Source: Hoplostethus atlanticus (lineage: Eukaryota > Chordata > Actinopteri > Trachichthyiformes > Trachichthyidae). Taken from it: a DNA stretch of 64,000 nucleotides. Positions 43,181 through 55,496 of the stretch are shown here, piece after piece; position 1 is the first letter of the stretch; each line of letters starts with the position of its first letter. The translations under genes and the position numbers were made by a program. The notes below the pieces were generated by a model. It was not told the DNA's origin and made no database searches. It saw only the letters and a list, made by a program, of their open reading frames with translations. The DNA lies in the NCBI GenBank assembly GCA_034670405.1, contig JAXDDX010000062.1, forward strand, positions 1,426,001 to 1,490,000, in the 5' to 3' direction.

Positions 43181-43199
43181 AAATCTTTTGCCAGTGAGA

Positions 43200-44730
43200 T
43201 AATATAATCCAAAGATTTAATTTTTCTGTTGTTGGAATTTTATACTTTCACATACATTTCTTAATAAATAAATAAATAATGAATAAATTAATACATTTCT
43301 ACTCTACTTCAATTTTGACTCATGACATTTTAGTACATAAGTTATTACATTATTTGGCATTGTGACAGACCTTAAAAACGACCCCTGTATTTTACAGGAC
43401 ATGCTGTATATGAGTGTTATGAACAGAGTTGTAGATCATTGAGTACTTCATCAGTGCAATGGGACAGAAGCACATTTCCACAATCAAAACAGGATGCAAC
43501 ACCTTGTTCCTATGGGACTCAAATTATCGAGTGAAAATGAGGAGCTTGGTTGAGGAAACTTGGCCCAGAACAAAGCAGCGGAGTCGAAACCTCCCCTGGC
43601 CTTCTGGAGTGAAGTCTTCTACCCTGATGTCTGTAGCCCACACAGCCTGCCTCTGTAAACTCCATCCATCAGGACTCTTTAACGCAAAAAGGCTGACTTC
43701 GACACACAAAGTTTCCTCGCCCACTTGGTTCTCGGTTTCTGGGGAAGCTCCAGGCCCTGCGGTGAATCGGTACTTTGCTTCTTGGATGAGTTTTATAATT
43801 CTCCCCCTGTGGACAAGGAACTTGATCCACCGCTCGGGATGCCGTTCGGCCAAAAAGAAATAAAAAAATCAAAGTCTCTTTTCTTCTTTAAATGAGAGGC
43901 TTTAAGAGTCACCAGCCTCGCCTAGCCTGCCCTCTGACTTGTTCCTCCTACTCCTCTACCTCCTCATCTTCCCTCTCACGGGGATGAGAGGGTCCTGGCA
44001 CTCTTTTAGAGGTTTTCCTCCGTGTGGCTGGCCTGTTCAGTCGATCCTTTCAACAATGAAATGGAAGTGTTTGATGAGTCTGCCCACGCGCCTCTTTTTC
44101 TCTCTCCACTGATGGACAATGATTTAGGGTGCGATCACACCTACAGTTGAATTTCTTTGGTCCAAGCCATAGTGCATTTTTGTATGTGGTTTGTTTAGGT
44201 TCACTCTGTCAAATTACAAGTGAACCAGGGCTTGTAAACAGTAATCTTGTGAGTCACATGGATACCAATGCTTTTCCTCTCTACACCACTCTTTCACTCT
44301 CAGTCTGTTTGTTGCCTCTCCTCCCTCTCGCTCTCTGGCTCTCATTCTCTTGCGCTCATATCTCAGCTTGCATTCTGCCTCGCTTTTAACTCTCAGTGCC
44401 TTCATCCCCCTTTTTTCTCTTTTGCTGCTTTTTAGCGCTGCTGGGCTGATGCCATCCCAGTGGTTGTCCTTGAGCACAGAGAGCTGCTTGGCAGTGGAAA
44501 AAGGCTTTAGAGGAGGTAGGTATCCAGACATGGAGAGAGAAACACAGGCTGAAAGAGCGACAGGTCAGACCAGGATACAGGATACTGGAAAGGTTACTTT
44601 CAAAATGCAATATATTACAGATTACCTACTTTAAGCAATAATCTGTGCCATTTTCATATAAATAAATGTCAATAACACAATAGTGATCCATCCAGCCAAT
44701 TCATGAAAGCTTTTACATTTGCTGTTCTAA
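43200..44730. other. intergenic with one unassigned minus frame
   Basis: The minus frame 43853-43524 (109 codons, MAERHPERWIKFLVHRGRII at its start) has balanced composition but no recognised family and no start or splice support. The rest is non-coding, with CT-rich tracts (44280-44430). Confidence 0.25.
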
Positions 44731-45343
44731 ACACCAGGGGCCTCATTTATAAAGGTTGCTACGCACAAAAAAGTGGCGTTAACGGGGGTGAAATGTGCGT
44801 ACGCATATTTTACCGCAAACGTCGGGATTTATAGAAAAATTCTATGCGGTAAAAGGTGCGCAGTTCTACGCATCCTTTCACCCATGCATAGAGCTCACCG
44901 CAAAGTTTTTCAGACACGGGAATCAGCGACGCCCTATGGAGAGATCACAAAATAAAGCTCAGTCCTCTTAAAAACATAGTTTTATAAGTGTGCTTTCACA
45001 GGGATTGTGGTCTGTTGTATCTGTTAAGCCACTACTTAAAACCTATTTTCATACAAAGCCATTCTCTTAACTCTTATTTTATTGATTATTTTACTGGGCC
45101 GGCGCCAGGATGAAGTGACTGAAGGGGCAATTTTTCATAAAATAAAACTCAGTGATTTAACCATGCAACAACCTCAGAAAGGCTAAATAACAACAACATG
45201 AGGCTACTGTTCAAAATCAAAGAATACATTTATTAATCAGAGACTCACATAAGAACGGAGCACTGCAGAGAATCTATGAACGATAACGATTCTCTGTCAA
45301 AATCAGCAGGGGGGGGCGCGTAGAAACAGCAGTTTGCGGCTTA

Positions 45344-45345
<2 letters not shown>

Positions 45346-45401
<56 letters not shown>
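45346..45401. repeat. (TC)28 microsatellite
   Basis: Pure dinucleotide run inside the Harbinger-type element. Confidence 0.95.
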
Positions 45402-45403
<2 letters not shown>

Positions 45404-45803
45404 CAATGGGGGGAATGTATTTACCACCACGACAAGCAAGCAGGCTGAGAAACCGAACTAAGTGACGTGTCTGTCTGTCTATCGATCTCCTCATCTCCGT
45501 TTCAGTGGGCTACTATGGACGCCCTAGCATACACCTATGGAAATATTTTTCTATAGATACATAAAGCTTAAACTGAGGGGGCAAAAATACAACTGAGGGG
45601 CTAAGCATAGTTTACTCTCTCATATGTAGCTCCTTATGCTCAATGTTGTATAACTTAATAACTTAACTTAACTTCATAATTTTTAAATTGTTTTTATCAT
45701 TTTGTTCATCGTCAGTTTGTCTACTATTTTTATTTTGTCTTCTAAAGCACTTTGTAACTTAAACTAAAGTTTATTTTTATTATTATTAAGGTGTGCCGGA
45801 TTA

Positions 45804-45944
45804 TTAGGGCTTGTGCTGTTCTCCACAATGTGGCACAGATGCCTCTACTGAGCCCCCAAACAGTACACCTTTACGGCGCTCAACCTCAGTGATGAGGACC
45901 TCGATCTCGCACTCCGCAAATTTCGCCTTTCTTGCAGTTGCCAT
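45804..45944 (-). pseudogene. Myb/SANT-like domain fragment (Harbinger accessory protein)
   Basis: ATG at 45944-45942 opens 46 codons: MATARKAKFAECEIEVLITE, then VERRKGVLFGG. The pattern F-x3-E-[IV]-x2-L-x2-E-V-x2-[RK]-x2-VLFG is typical of the Myb/SANT-like DNA-binding domain found with PIF/Harbinger transposons and their domesticated relatives. The second half of the domain is gone and a stop follows at 45806-45804. Confidence 0.65.
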
Positions 45945-46263
45945 CTCTCCGTCTTTCCCTCATTGATAGTCCAACAAAGGCTACTTAACAACGTCGGCAT
46001 ATTCATGACCTATTTAGCATTGACCATTTATGGATGATTGTGGGACGACACTGGGAGGAGTAGTGGGAGGACACTGGGAGGAGTACACGAGCGCACAATT
46101 CACCGCAGGTGGGTATTTATAAAGAGAAGACTGCGTACAGGTGTGCGCCGCACGGTTTTATAGATCTGAATATTTTCTTGCGTTAGTAGATTCTGAGGTT
46201 TGTGCGTACGCAATGTTTTAGGATGGAATCTACGCAAAGTTTTATAAATGAGGCCCCTGGTGT

Positions 46264-46889
46264 CTGGTAGGTTGTTTCTGTGAAAAATGATGTTTTTATG
46301 GAGTGATATCACTGCCACAATTTGCAAGTTAAAGATAAGTTTTGAAAAGTCCAAGCTCAATTTGCGGGAATTCATTCTGTGATTGTAAGAAAGTTTTGCA
46401 TGCTGGAAGTTTGAATACTTGACAGAAATTTTTGAATGCTTGTATATTAATGTTATTTACGACTTATAGTACATGTAGTATTAAAAAATAAAGGTATGGC
46501 CACTAAAGTCGAAAAAAAAAGATTAACTACTCAGTTCATTATAGCATACAGTGCAACACCTGTGTGCCTTAAAAGTGGCTATATTTTGTTACTTTTCATG
46601 TACCTTATCATTGCTACTTATATGTGGTAAGTACTTGCTCCACTTTAATAAGTATTGATGGCAGGATGACAGGTTACCAAAACTCTGTCCAAGCTAGTTG
46701 TGACTCCACGCGACTTTTGTTTTGAAGCCCTGGTTTGCATGTAGGCTAATTGGGCAGTGTGAACCTAAACCAGCAAAATACAGAAATAAACAACATGAAC
46801 TTTTCCACTATGGTTTAGACTAAAGAAAACAAACTGTAGGTGGTGGTCGGGCTTTTAGTGGCACCAAAAATCCAATAAGAACAATCTGA
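46264..46889. other. intergenic, nothing recognised
   Basis: AT-rich with no coding pattern. Confidence 0.45.
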
Positions 46890-47530
46890 GGATCTGTGTT
46901 GACCTCACTAAGCTAAATGAGGCAGTGTACAGGGATACAGTATCAGTGGGCCAGTGGCTGGCACAGCTAAAAGGAGCTAAATAGTTTACAAAGCCTTGAT
47001 GCCTGCTGGATTCTGGCAGATACCTCCAGCAGAAGAAAACGGGGAGCTTTCTACATTCATCTCACCCTGCAGGCAGTGCTGCCTCAACAGCTTGCCATTT
47101 GGCATCAACTCAGGACCAGAGTACTTCCAAAGACGCATGTCTCAGCTGTTGGATGGACAGGAAAATTATATTCCCATATATGGGGAGGAGAGGGCACAGC
47201 ATGAAGAACGACTCAGTTTTAGGATGGCTCCAGGACGCTGGACTGATGCTAAATGAAAAGGGGGTATTCGCCAATACAGACCTCAGGCCAAAACGAGAGT
47301 ATCGGCTGATGCATAAGGAGCCCTCACACAAAGACATGCCAATATGACACCCCGCCGCCTACATCGCTCACAGCCTATTGGACACAGAGCGAAGATATGC
47401 GCAACTGCAGAAGGAATCATTGGTAGTAATATGTGGGAGGTTTAGCTCATACCTGATTGGACTTCAGTTTTCCATAGAGACAACAGTGCAACAGTGAGAT
47501 CCTATTTGCAGTCAGCTGATGGAATGGTGA
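46890..47530 (+). mobile_element. Ty3/gypsy retrotransposon fragment (RT and RNase H)
   Basis: RICVDLTKLNEAVYRD (about 46893), then AGFWQIPPAEENGELSTFIS and SLPFGINSGPEYFQRRMSQL, are conserved Ty3/gypsy reverse-transcriptase blocks. The YxDD box is not intact. After about 47340, LLDTERRYAQLQKESL and SYLIGLQFSIE are RNase H pieces. At least two frameshifts and a deletion separate them. No LTRs were found, so this is an isolated dead fragment. Confidence 0.85.
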
Positions 47531-48220
47531 AAAAAAAGGGTGGCTCTGCCATGACAGGAACAGGAACTGTGAGGTATTAGTATTATTTGCTAAAAGTCAA
47601 CTTCTTTGGCCTGACACAAAGTAAGTTATGTTTCTCCTCTGTTATTCAAGTTATTTTGCTAGCACAGTTAAATATTTATAACCAAAACTCAAAGTTATGT
47701 GTCTCCTCTGTTACTGTTACTACTACTGTTAACATATTATGCTAGTTTAGTAAGCTCAGAAAGCAACAGTTTCTTTGTAGAAACAGTCTAGCTGCCTCGT
47801 CTAATTTGTAATGTATCAATTTAAGTGCACTTAACCATACTAAAAACACAATACATGCAGGAAATGGAGACTATACAAAGAAACATAAAGAATTTTCCTT
47901 TACCTGAACCAGTTGTATATCGATGTTCTTGTTGGCTTTGAGGTGCAACTTTGAGTAACTCCCATATTTGGCACTAAATCCTGAATAAGTAGATAAGTGT
48001 TAAAAATGAATATGTAATATCACCGTGATATTAACACATGCCATATCAGGCAATTAAAGGTTACGCATTTGGGTGTATTTTTTGGCAAGAACTGAAATAA
48101 AACAAACAAAAACCTTGAGTCATGGCACTATGTAGAAAGACAGAGTGTTGAAGTTTAACACATACAGACCAGAATCCCCTTCAGTCAAGCAAACACGCTA
48201 ATAAACCACACAGTGTTACA
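47531..48220. other. intergenic, nothing recognised
   Basis: No coding signal. A short ttatgt-tctcctctgttac phrase occurs twice (47626, 47694), a small local duplication. Confidence 0.4.
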
Positions 48221-48221
48221 G

Positions 48222-48860
48222 ATTCTGTGGCAGAGACACCATTCACGTCTTCGTCACCTCCCGTCTGGACTATTGCAATGGAGTCTTATCCAGGGTCCCT
48301 AGCAAATCCCTGGATAGGCTCCAGTACGTTCGTAACTCTGCTGCCAGGGTTCTCACCCGTACCAAAGCCTTGCAGCACATCACCCCCACCCTCATCCACC
48401 TCCACTGGCTCCCAGTCAAGTACCGCATCACCTTTAAAATCCTGCTCCTTACCTACAAGTCCCTTCACGCCCTTGCTCCCCAGTACCTATCGGACCTTCT
48501 CCATACCTACACCCCTTCCCGAAATCTCCGTTCCTCTGACACGGGACTGCTCACCACCCCCCACAGCAGGTTGTGGACTCTCAGGGACAGAGCCTTCAGA
48601 GTGACGGCCCCCACCCTCTGGAACTCACTCCCTGTGGAGATCCGCAATGCTGGGTCCATTGAAGTTTTTAAACAGTGGCTGAAGACCTTCCTCTCCAGCC
48701 AGGCCTTTGGACCCAGCTGCTGAATTGTGGCTCTGTCCTTTTTTTTTCTGTCCTTTGTTTGTCCTATTGTCTTCCTACCTTTTAGCCTAGTTGTTATTTT
48801 CTCACCTTATCTAGTTCTTCTCTTTTCCATTGTTAAGTACCATGAAAGGCGGTAATAAAA
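48222..48860 (+). mobile_element. L2/CR1-type LINE 3' end
   Basis: The frame 48370-48723 reads HLHWLPVKYRITFKILLLTY, LHALAPQYLSDLL, FRVTAPTLWNSLPVEIR and FKQWLKTFL, the conserved C-terminus of fish L2-like ORF2. The upstream part (LDYCNGVLS-like) is in another frame, so the copy is 5'-truncated and frameshifted. Ends at ggcggtaataaaatgt. Confidence 0.85.
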
Positions 48861-49119
48861 TGTCACACTGTAAAATGTTATCTTTGGAATAGAAACAACA
48901 CAACCAAATCAGTTTCTGCATTTGTATTACTAAAATATAACAATTTATATAGGACGAAAATGTATTTGTAGCCATTTCTTTATTCTTTATTAATTTCTTC
49001 GTCTTTATTATATTATAGATCACCAAAACATTTTTGAATCAATTTGAATCATTTTCCAACCCTGGGATGAGAACCTGGGACCACCGCATCTGGAACCATA
49101 CAGGTAGGTTCCATGGCTG

Positions 49120-49440
49120 TACATGTGCTGTGGGGTTTTTTGCTATGCAGATGATTCCCAGCTGTATGTCTCCATAAACCCTAAGGATTTCAGCAGATTA
49201 TCTATTCTACAGCATTGCCTGGCCGCCATTAAGAACTGAATGACAACTCCAACTAAATTCTGATAAAACAAAAGGTTCTTGTTATAGGCCCTGACTTCTT
49301 ATCAAAACATGTACAATCACACATTGGTCCTTTGTCTTCCAATATAGAAACCCCCACTGAAAACCTTCCCCTGTTTGCTCCTTTAATACTTGTACAGCAC
49401 TTTGGTCAAATAAATATACTTGACTTGACTTATAGTATGT
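49120..49440 (+). mobile_element. LINE fragment with YADD box
   Basis: CYADDSQLYVSINPKD at about 49141 is the catalytic YADD box of a LINE reverse transcriptase, followed by LNSDKTKVL-like sequence. The end is tgtacagcactttggtcaa with a cttgacttgact tail. 5'-truncated, internally deleted. Confidence 0.75.
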
Positions 49441-49964
49441 TTTCAGTCTGGTATATGAGCGTCTAAGGGCTCATACACTGTTATAATACAACATAATCTG
49501 TTATACCTATATGCTTTAAGTGTTAAGGCATCATTAACTCAACCACATATTCATCCACTGCACAGTGATTTTTAGCTGTACAGTCTCCCATCACCCACCA
49601 CCTTCACTTCCTATGGGAACAGAGTAAGTATGTCTGTGCATGCATGTGTGTGCATGTGTGTGTGTGTGTGTCGTAAATAGAAGGTGTGGCATTGTGCTTT
49701 GAGGGTTTCTAATTTGAAGACAAGCTGTCATTAGCAGATATGTTTTCACTCTGGGAATTATCACTCCTGCAGTGTATCAACACAGCAACACGTTAACACC
49801 AATTAGACGCTATGGTAGATGAATTCAGTTTACATTCCTTTTACAACTGAATAGTTGTCTTTAGGTTCAAAGACAACATCCATACAGCGCTGGTCAGTCA
49901 ATTATACAATAAATACAGTATGTAATTAATCAAACTGCTCAAACTAATCAAACTCATATCCGTC

Positions 49965-50045
49965 ATTTCAGAGGTGGACGACACTAACTGGACCAGATCT
50001 GATTTAAAAAAAAAAGGCCAGTATTGACAAATCGATATGTCCGTC
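49965..50045 (+). repeat. dispersed repeat family B copy
   Basis: ggtggacgacactaactgga-ccagatctgattt with ggccagtattgac, matching 22198-22245. Confidence 0.6.
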
Positions 50046-51415
50046 TAACCCTATTTAAAAGTCTGTGTTTTTACTTGAGTAAGTACTTACTCTCACACTT
50101 TAGCCTACTTTTACATGAATAGGCTTCATTTTCAGGAGTATAATGACAGCTGGCATTTAAAGCCAAAAGTCATTCTGGATTTTACCATCCATAATTGATG
50201 TGAGCTTAAAAAAAGGAACCGTCGTCTAAAAGGCTGGACTGATGATAATGCGTTCAATTATTAGCAAGCATTACGCCAAAATGGAAAATTCCGTAATTTT
50301 TGGCATGATGATTTGGAACATGCACAGAATCTTAATGATTGATGGTTAATGGCTACTGAGCCTTTTACTTTTTACTTTTTCTTGAGTCATGTTATAGAAA
50401 AGTACTCCGACTGAAGGGAACTGAAGTAGCAGTAGCCTGTACTTGAGTCAAATATTTCACCACTCAACTTTGACGGTGGCCGTTTTAAGAACTTACTTAC
50501 TCTGAAGGCTGCCACAGCTGCAATGCTGGGAATGTTGATAGTAATGATGAAAAATCAACGCTTCCACACAACGCTGAAGAATGGCGCTCATATCCGCGCC
50601 AGCCCCTCCAAGGAGGAGGCAGATAGATGGATGGACGCATGAGCGGAGGAGTGGAGCATCATGAAGTCTGCCTTGATGGAGAGGGAGAGAGAGAGTGGGG
50701 ACAGATGAGTGATGAGCGCGTCAGACTGATGATAATAGAAAAGACAGGATTGATTAGCAACGCTCGGCTGTGCGCTGGGAGGATGGAGAGGGAGATTCTG
50801 CAACACAAAGAGATACTGAAGAGATATTCACGACTCACAAAACATTTCTGAGAGACTGATGTAGCATGCACGTACAGTTCTGGCCAAGATTATTGGCACC
50901 CTTGCATTTCATGCAGATAATGTACAATATCTTCTGAAATAACTGGAAAGTTAAACAACTTTCGCAAGAACTGTACATCCTAGGGTTGGGAATATCATAA
51001 CAAGATCATAACATTTTCATATGAATGTAAATGTAAATGTATGTTTTGGATTCATATAACACAGGAAGTGATGTACTTTACATTTCCTGTTTGTTTGATA
51101 GTTAGCATGAGCAGCGATAGCCACCGTGGCTGAACAGACAAAGAAAAGAGCGCCACCTACAGAAACTCAAACTCCATCAACAGAAAATCCAAGCAAAAAG
51201 ACATCACAGTACTGGACACACTGTTTGATTGACAGGTTATCTCTGGGAAGAGCAGTGCAGAAACACCACAAGGGCTGAGCACGAAGGTGGAGACTAAATT
51301 AAAAAAACACCACAGCAATTAAGGTGTCAACTGTAAAGTTTCACCTTATCTAATGCACCATTTGGAGAGCACTTCTATCCAAACTTCTATCTACAATGCC
51401 ATTTAGCATGCCATT
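50046..51415. other. intergenic, nothing recognised
   Basis: No gene or clear repeat recognised. Confidence 0.4.
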
Positions 51416-51416
51416 T

Positions 51417-51419
<3 letters not shown>

Positions 51420-51477
<58 letters not shown>
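51420..51477. repeat. (CA)29 microsatellite
   Basis: Pure CA run. Short CA clusters also at 51634-51662. Confidence 0.95.
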
Positions 51478-51480
<3 letters not shown>

Positions 51481-52566
51481 GGGGATTATATACTTTGAGG
51501 TTAGCTTCTGAAAAAAAAGAGCAAAGACATTTTTGCAAACAAAAACAAAGACAGAAAGAGCAATTCAGTGTGTAAAGATTCACTGGCTGTCTCATCACAG
51601 TATTCTCGTAATTTAAATTCTGTTGCCAAGACACATACACACACACACGAACACACACACACTAAATGCCTTAACATGAATAGCACACACCTTGAAAGTA
51701 TTTCATCCGGTATTCTAGGTGTATTTGAACTCCTGCACAACCCAACCCCACCCAGAGGCATTTCTAGTGTGTCATCTATCCCTTCATACGCAAACCCATC
51801 TCTCTGCTCTCGCCCCTTCACAGCGCTGTTTTGCCTTTCAACCTCAAAAACATCATTGTTTTTCATGCCGACACACTTTCATGTGTCTGACTATGTGTTT
51901 GCCCGGGCTTCAGAGAAACGGCAGATCTGTCAGTGCAGTTTAAATGCCATCCTTTGCTCTCTGCCCTCTCTCTCTCTATCCACCCCCATTCACTCTGAAA
52001 CATGGTTCCTCCCTCATTCCATTTCAACCAAAAAGGGACATATGACATTCGTGTGTTATGATTTTTGTTCCCCTTGATGACATCGAGGAGGACTAGCGAT
52101 TTATTCACTTGTTCATTCATCTGTTGGAAACACAATATTTTGGGCATTGCAAGCATCTCCACAAAGCGACAAAACTTAAAAAACACAATAAACAAGTTAA
52201 GCGCTAAGGCCTTGCTAGCCAGCTGTGAGCGTCTTAGCTAACAAAGCAGCTAACACTGGTGACTGGCTACAGCTGACGCTAACCAAGCTGAACACTTACA
52301 AACAAAAGCACACAACACACCAGCCGCAACATTTTCAAGTTTAAAAAAAAAAAAAAATAAATAAAACACCTGAAAATATTAGTTAGCTACCAATGGCACT
52401 GGAGTGACAATAAGAGAGCAGGGGGTGGGTCGGACTGAACTGTAGGCTCCTACCCACATGAGATAGTAGATGCAAATCTTTCAATTTAACATTGTCCTTT
52501 TAAATGTATGTACCAAGAGTGTGTGTGGGGGTGGGGGGTGGACCAAAATCCCCCCTGTTCCAGTTG

Positions 52567-54785
52567 TAGTAGTGTGTACTGCTACAACAACTAATGTCAC
52601 TGCTAACGTACACTTAGCATGGCCTAAGTAGTGTAAACTACTTATAAATCAGAAGTGAGGAGCCGTATGCTTGGTCCGCAGATGTGTACTTTATTGCCGG
52701 AACTGAAAGCAAACTGCACATGCGGATTGATCATTGACACAACAACTCCCGCGGAGGAAGATGCACTACAACTAGCAGTTCAGGGGAGGCTGGACGATGC
52801 TGCTCCGTCTCAGTTGATGGATCTTGTTGCTCAGTCCACAGCTCATCCCACATCCAGTGGCGTGATTGATTGGCCGCTGGTGTGCTTGACCGAGGGTGCT
52901 GGCTGTTGCAGTGGTATTCTTTATTTCCGCTCTCCACAATGTATGATCGTGGGGCGCTGTGGTGGCCTGACAACAACTCCTGGAGACCATAGTGGGTTGC
53001 CAGGATACGGTTGCATCCTAATCTTGTTTCCAGGTCGCAGGGCTGGACGAGGATTACCTGCTCTCTTCCATAGCAGGCGCTTGACGTGTATAGGGTCGTA
53101 GGCTGTGGGGGCAAGAAGCGCTCTAGCAGTAGGCAGTTTGTTTCGCGGTCTTCTGCCCATGAGGAGCCGGGCTGAGGAGCCTTAAATGGCAGCTCCAGCG
53201 TCTCCATTGCTTGTTTTGAAAGTCAGCACACTTGCCGCAGTTTCGGACTTACTCCTCGATTTCTGCACTCATGCCTGGCCAGTATAGCACTTCCCGGGCT
53301 CGCTGCTTGCTCTTGACTATTCCCAGGTGAGATTGGTGTATGAGCCTCAGCATGTGCTGACGCATAGTGGGGGGCACCACTATACGCAGTCCCTTGTATA
53401 TTATGCCATCAGACAACGCGAGCCTACTTCTTGAGTCCCAGTACAGCTGCACTGGTGTTGGCACTTCCTGCCTGTGGTTGGGCCAGCCTTGCTGAATTGT
53501 CTGTTGGAGCCCGCTTAACTCTTCTTTGGTGCATTCCTGCAGTTCTGAGTATTTATGATCACTGACTGACACAAAGCTGTGCATGGAGACACACTCCAGG
53601 CCAGCTATTTCCGGCGTACTTGCTGAGAGCTCTGGATAGAGTGTCTGATAGCTCCATGTCCTTACCTCTTCTGTACTTTACTGTGAGGTCATACCACTCT
53701 AGTCGGAGGCGCATTTTCTGGACGCAGTTCTTGTGTTTTATTATGAGGTCAACTGCGGCCACTGGCTTAACTTGTGATTGGAGTATGAGCGTAATACCCT
53801 CTTAGATCGCTTCAGCTCAACTGTGTGCATTAGTAGCTGATAATTGCCTAGTGTTATTGTGTTGCACTTTGCACCAGTGTCTATTTTGAACCTCACTGCT
53901 TTAGACAGAACTTGAATGTCTACCACCCATTTATCCTCTTCAGGGGGGTTTGTCTGTGTCATGTTTCTGTTCAGCACTTCATCCTCCGCCGAATCTTCCT
54001 GCACTTGCTCTACATACACAGAGTTCATTGCACGCTTCCTACACACAGCCACCCAGTGGCAGTAGGAGCATTCTGATCCTTTAGCTGGACACTTCCCTTG
54101 GTTCCACTTGTGTTGTGGGTCTTTACCACAATTTGGGCAATTTTGGGGATGGTTGGCTAACATTTGTCTTTCATGGATTTTTTCTCTCTGTCCCATTTTA
54201 GGCACGTTCCTGCTAGAGGAGGCAGTGTATTTTGGTTTGACGGACACTGCTGCTTGTGAGTCTTCTTCTCTGACGATCTTCATTTGCTTTTGTGACATTT
54301 CAAACTGCTGAGGGATTTCAATGGCTTTAGCTAACGTCAGCTCTTCCCATTTGTCCAGCAGTCTTTCCTGTACTCATTTTTCTCTGACCCCCGCTATTAT
54401 GGCATCAATCAACACATCATCTGCATCAGCGTACTCACAATCCATCAGTATGAGTCCTTAACAAAGTGGTCAAAACTTTCACTCGGTCCCTGCTTTCTCT
54501 GTTTAAACCGGTGTCTCGCTGCACGCTTATTCTTCCTGGGTCTGATGTAAGTGGTGAACTTGTCAAGTGCTTTAGTAGGGTTTTCTTTCTCATCTGCCTC
54601 CCAGGGCAGCGTCTTGTAGATTTCTCTACCTTGCTCTCCGATCCACGTGCTCAGCCATTCTGCGCGCTGTTTGGCTTTGGTGGAAGACGCACTACAACGA
54701 GTGCGCCGCATAACAAAACGTTACAAGTAATAGTGTTTACTACTACAACAACTAATGTTCCTGCTAACGTACACTTAGCATGGCC
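52567..54785 (-). mobile_element. Ty3/gypsy LTR retrotransposon, heavily deleted
   Basis: Read on minus from right to left: LTR remnant (54730-54785), gag (54711-54300, one in-frame stop), zinc knuckle CPNCGK-x4-HKWNQGKCP (about 54200-54130), protease active site FKIDTGAKCNTI (about 53893), end of RNase H (LEWYDLTVKYRRGKDMELSD, about 53700), integrase H2C2 region (MLRLIHQSHLGI, 53330), and integrase C-terminal SYIVESGNKEYHCNSQHPR (about 52930). The RT and integrase core are deleted. A short LTR (about 52567-52740, TGTAGTAG to TTGACACA, minus-strand AATAAA at about 52692) lies at the left. Cannot move on its own. Confidence 0.88.
54730..54785 (-). repeat. truncated second LTR copy
   Basis: tactactacaacaactaatg and gctaacgtacacttagcatg match 52575-52626 nearly base for base, same orientation. 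The copy stops at agcatggcct. Confidence 0.7.
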
Positions 54786-54789
54786 TTGA

Positions 54790-55462
54790 AATGAGTCTTC
54801 CGCTAGCTATTTGAATTGCGGAGAAATCTGAAATAGAAAAATCAATCTTCCATTGTAACTTCAGTGAAAACATCAGCAGGAGCATCACCTAGTAAAGGCT
54901 ACTACCACAGGCATCTCAGCCATGGCAGTTCAACAAGGACCTAATGAAAATCCTACAGGCTCTTAAAACACATAAGCACATGGAGATGCAGGCCCTTCTG
55001 GCGAGCATAACAACCACAACTGACCCAGAGGGGAGGGTGGGGGGGCTGCATCATTTGTTGCAAGATGATGTCTTTAATATGCAAAACCAGAATCCACAGA
55101 GCTGTTACACGAGCTCCTCTGTCTCAGCATCAAAGCAGATACAGTCTTTTTAAAGTGGATAAAGTGATTGATTTGTCTTTGATGGCTGTCTCTGCCTTGT
55201 AAATGTGAGGCAGAGACAGTCATCCCCAGAATGGAGGCAGTAAGAGATGAAACAGAGATGAGGAGGGAGGGAGGAGAGTGTACTGTTTGCACATACACAC
55301 ACACACACACACTGACTGGGATGAAAAATGTAAAAGGTAAAGATCATCGGAATGATGAAGCAGGCAGGTTTTGTCTGTCTCTGCCCTTCAAAATCATCAG
55401 TGCTTCTTTCCTCTACACTGGAAACACAAAAGAGATATGATGGGGATGGAGGGAGAGAGAGA

Positions 55463-55496
<34 letters not shown>

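Larger units (their letters stand above)
44731..46263 (-). mobile_element. PIF/Harbinger-type DNA transposon remnant
   Basis: Perfect 23-bp terminal inverted repeats at 44731-44753 and 46241-46263; the core is ggggcctcatttataaa. Subterminal regions also pair loosely (gcgtacgca motifs on both sides). The element carries a Myb/SANT-like fragment on minus (45804-45944), the accessory protein type of PIF/Harbinger. No DDE transposase was found. The middle (about 45080-45780) looks like foreign insertion with its own CT microsatellite. No clear 3-bp target duplication. Confidence 0.7.
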
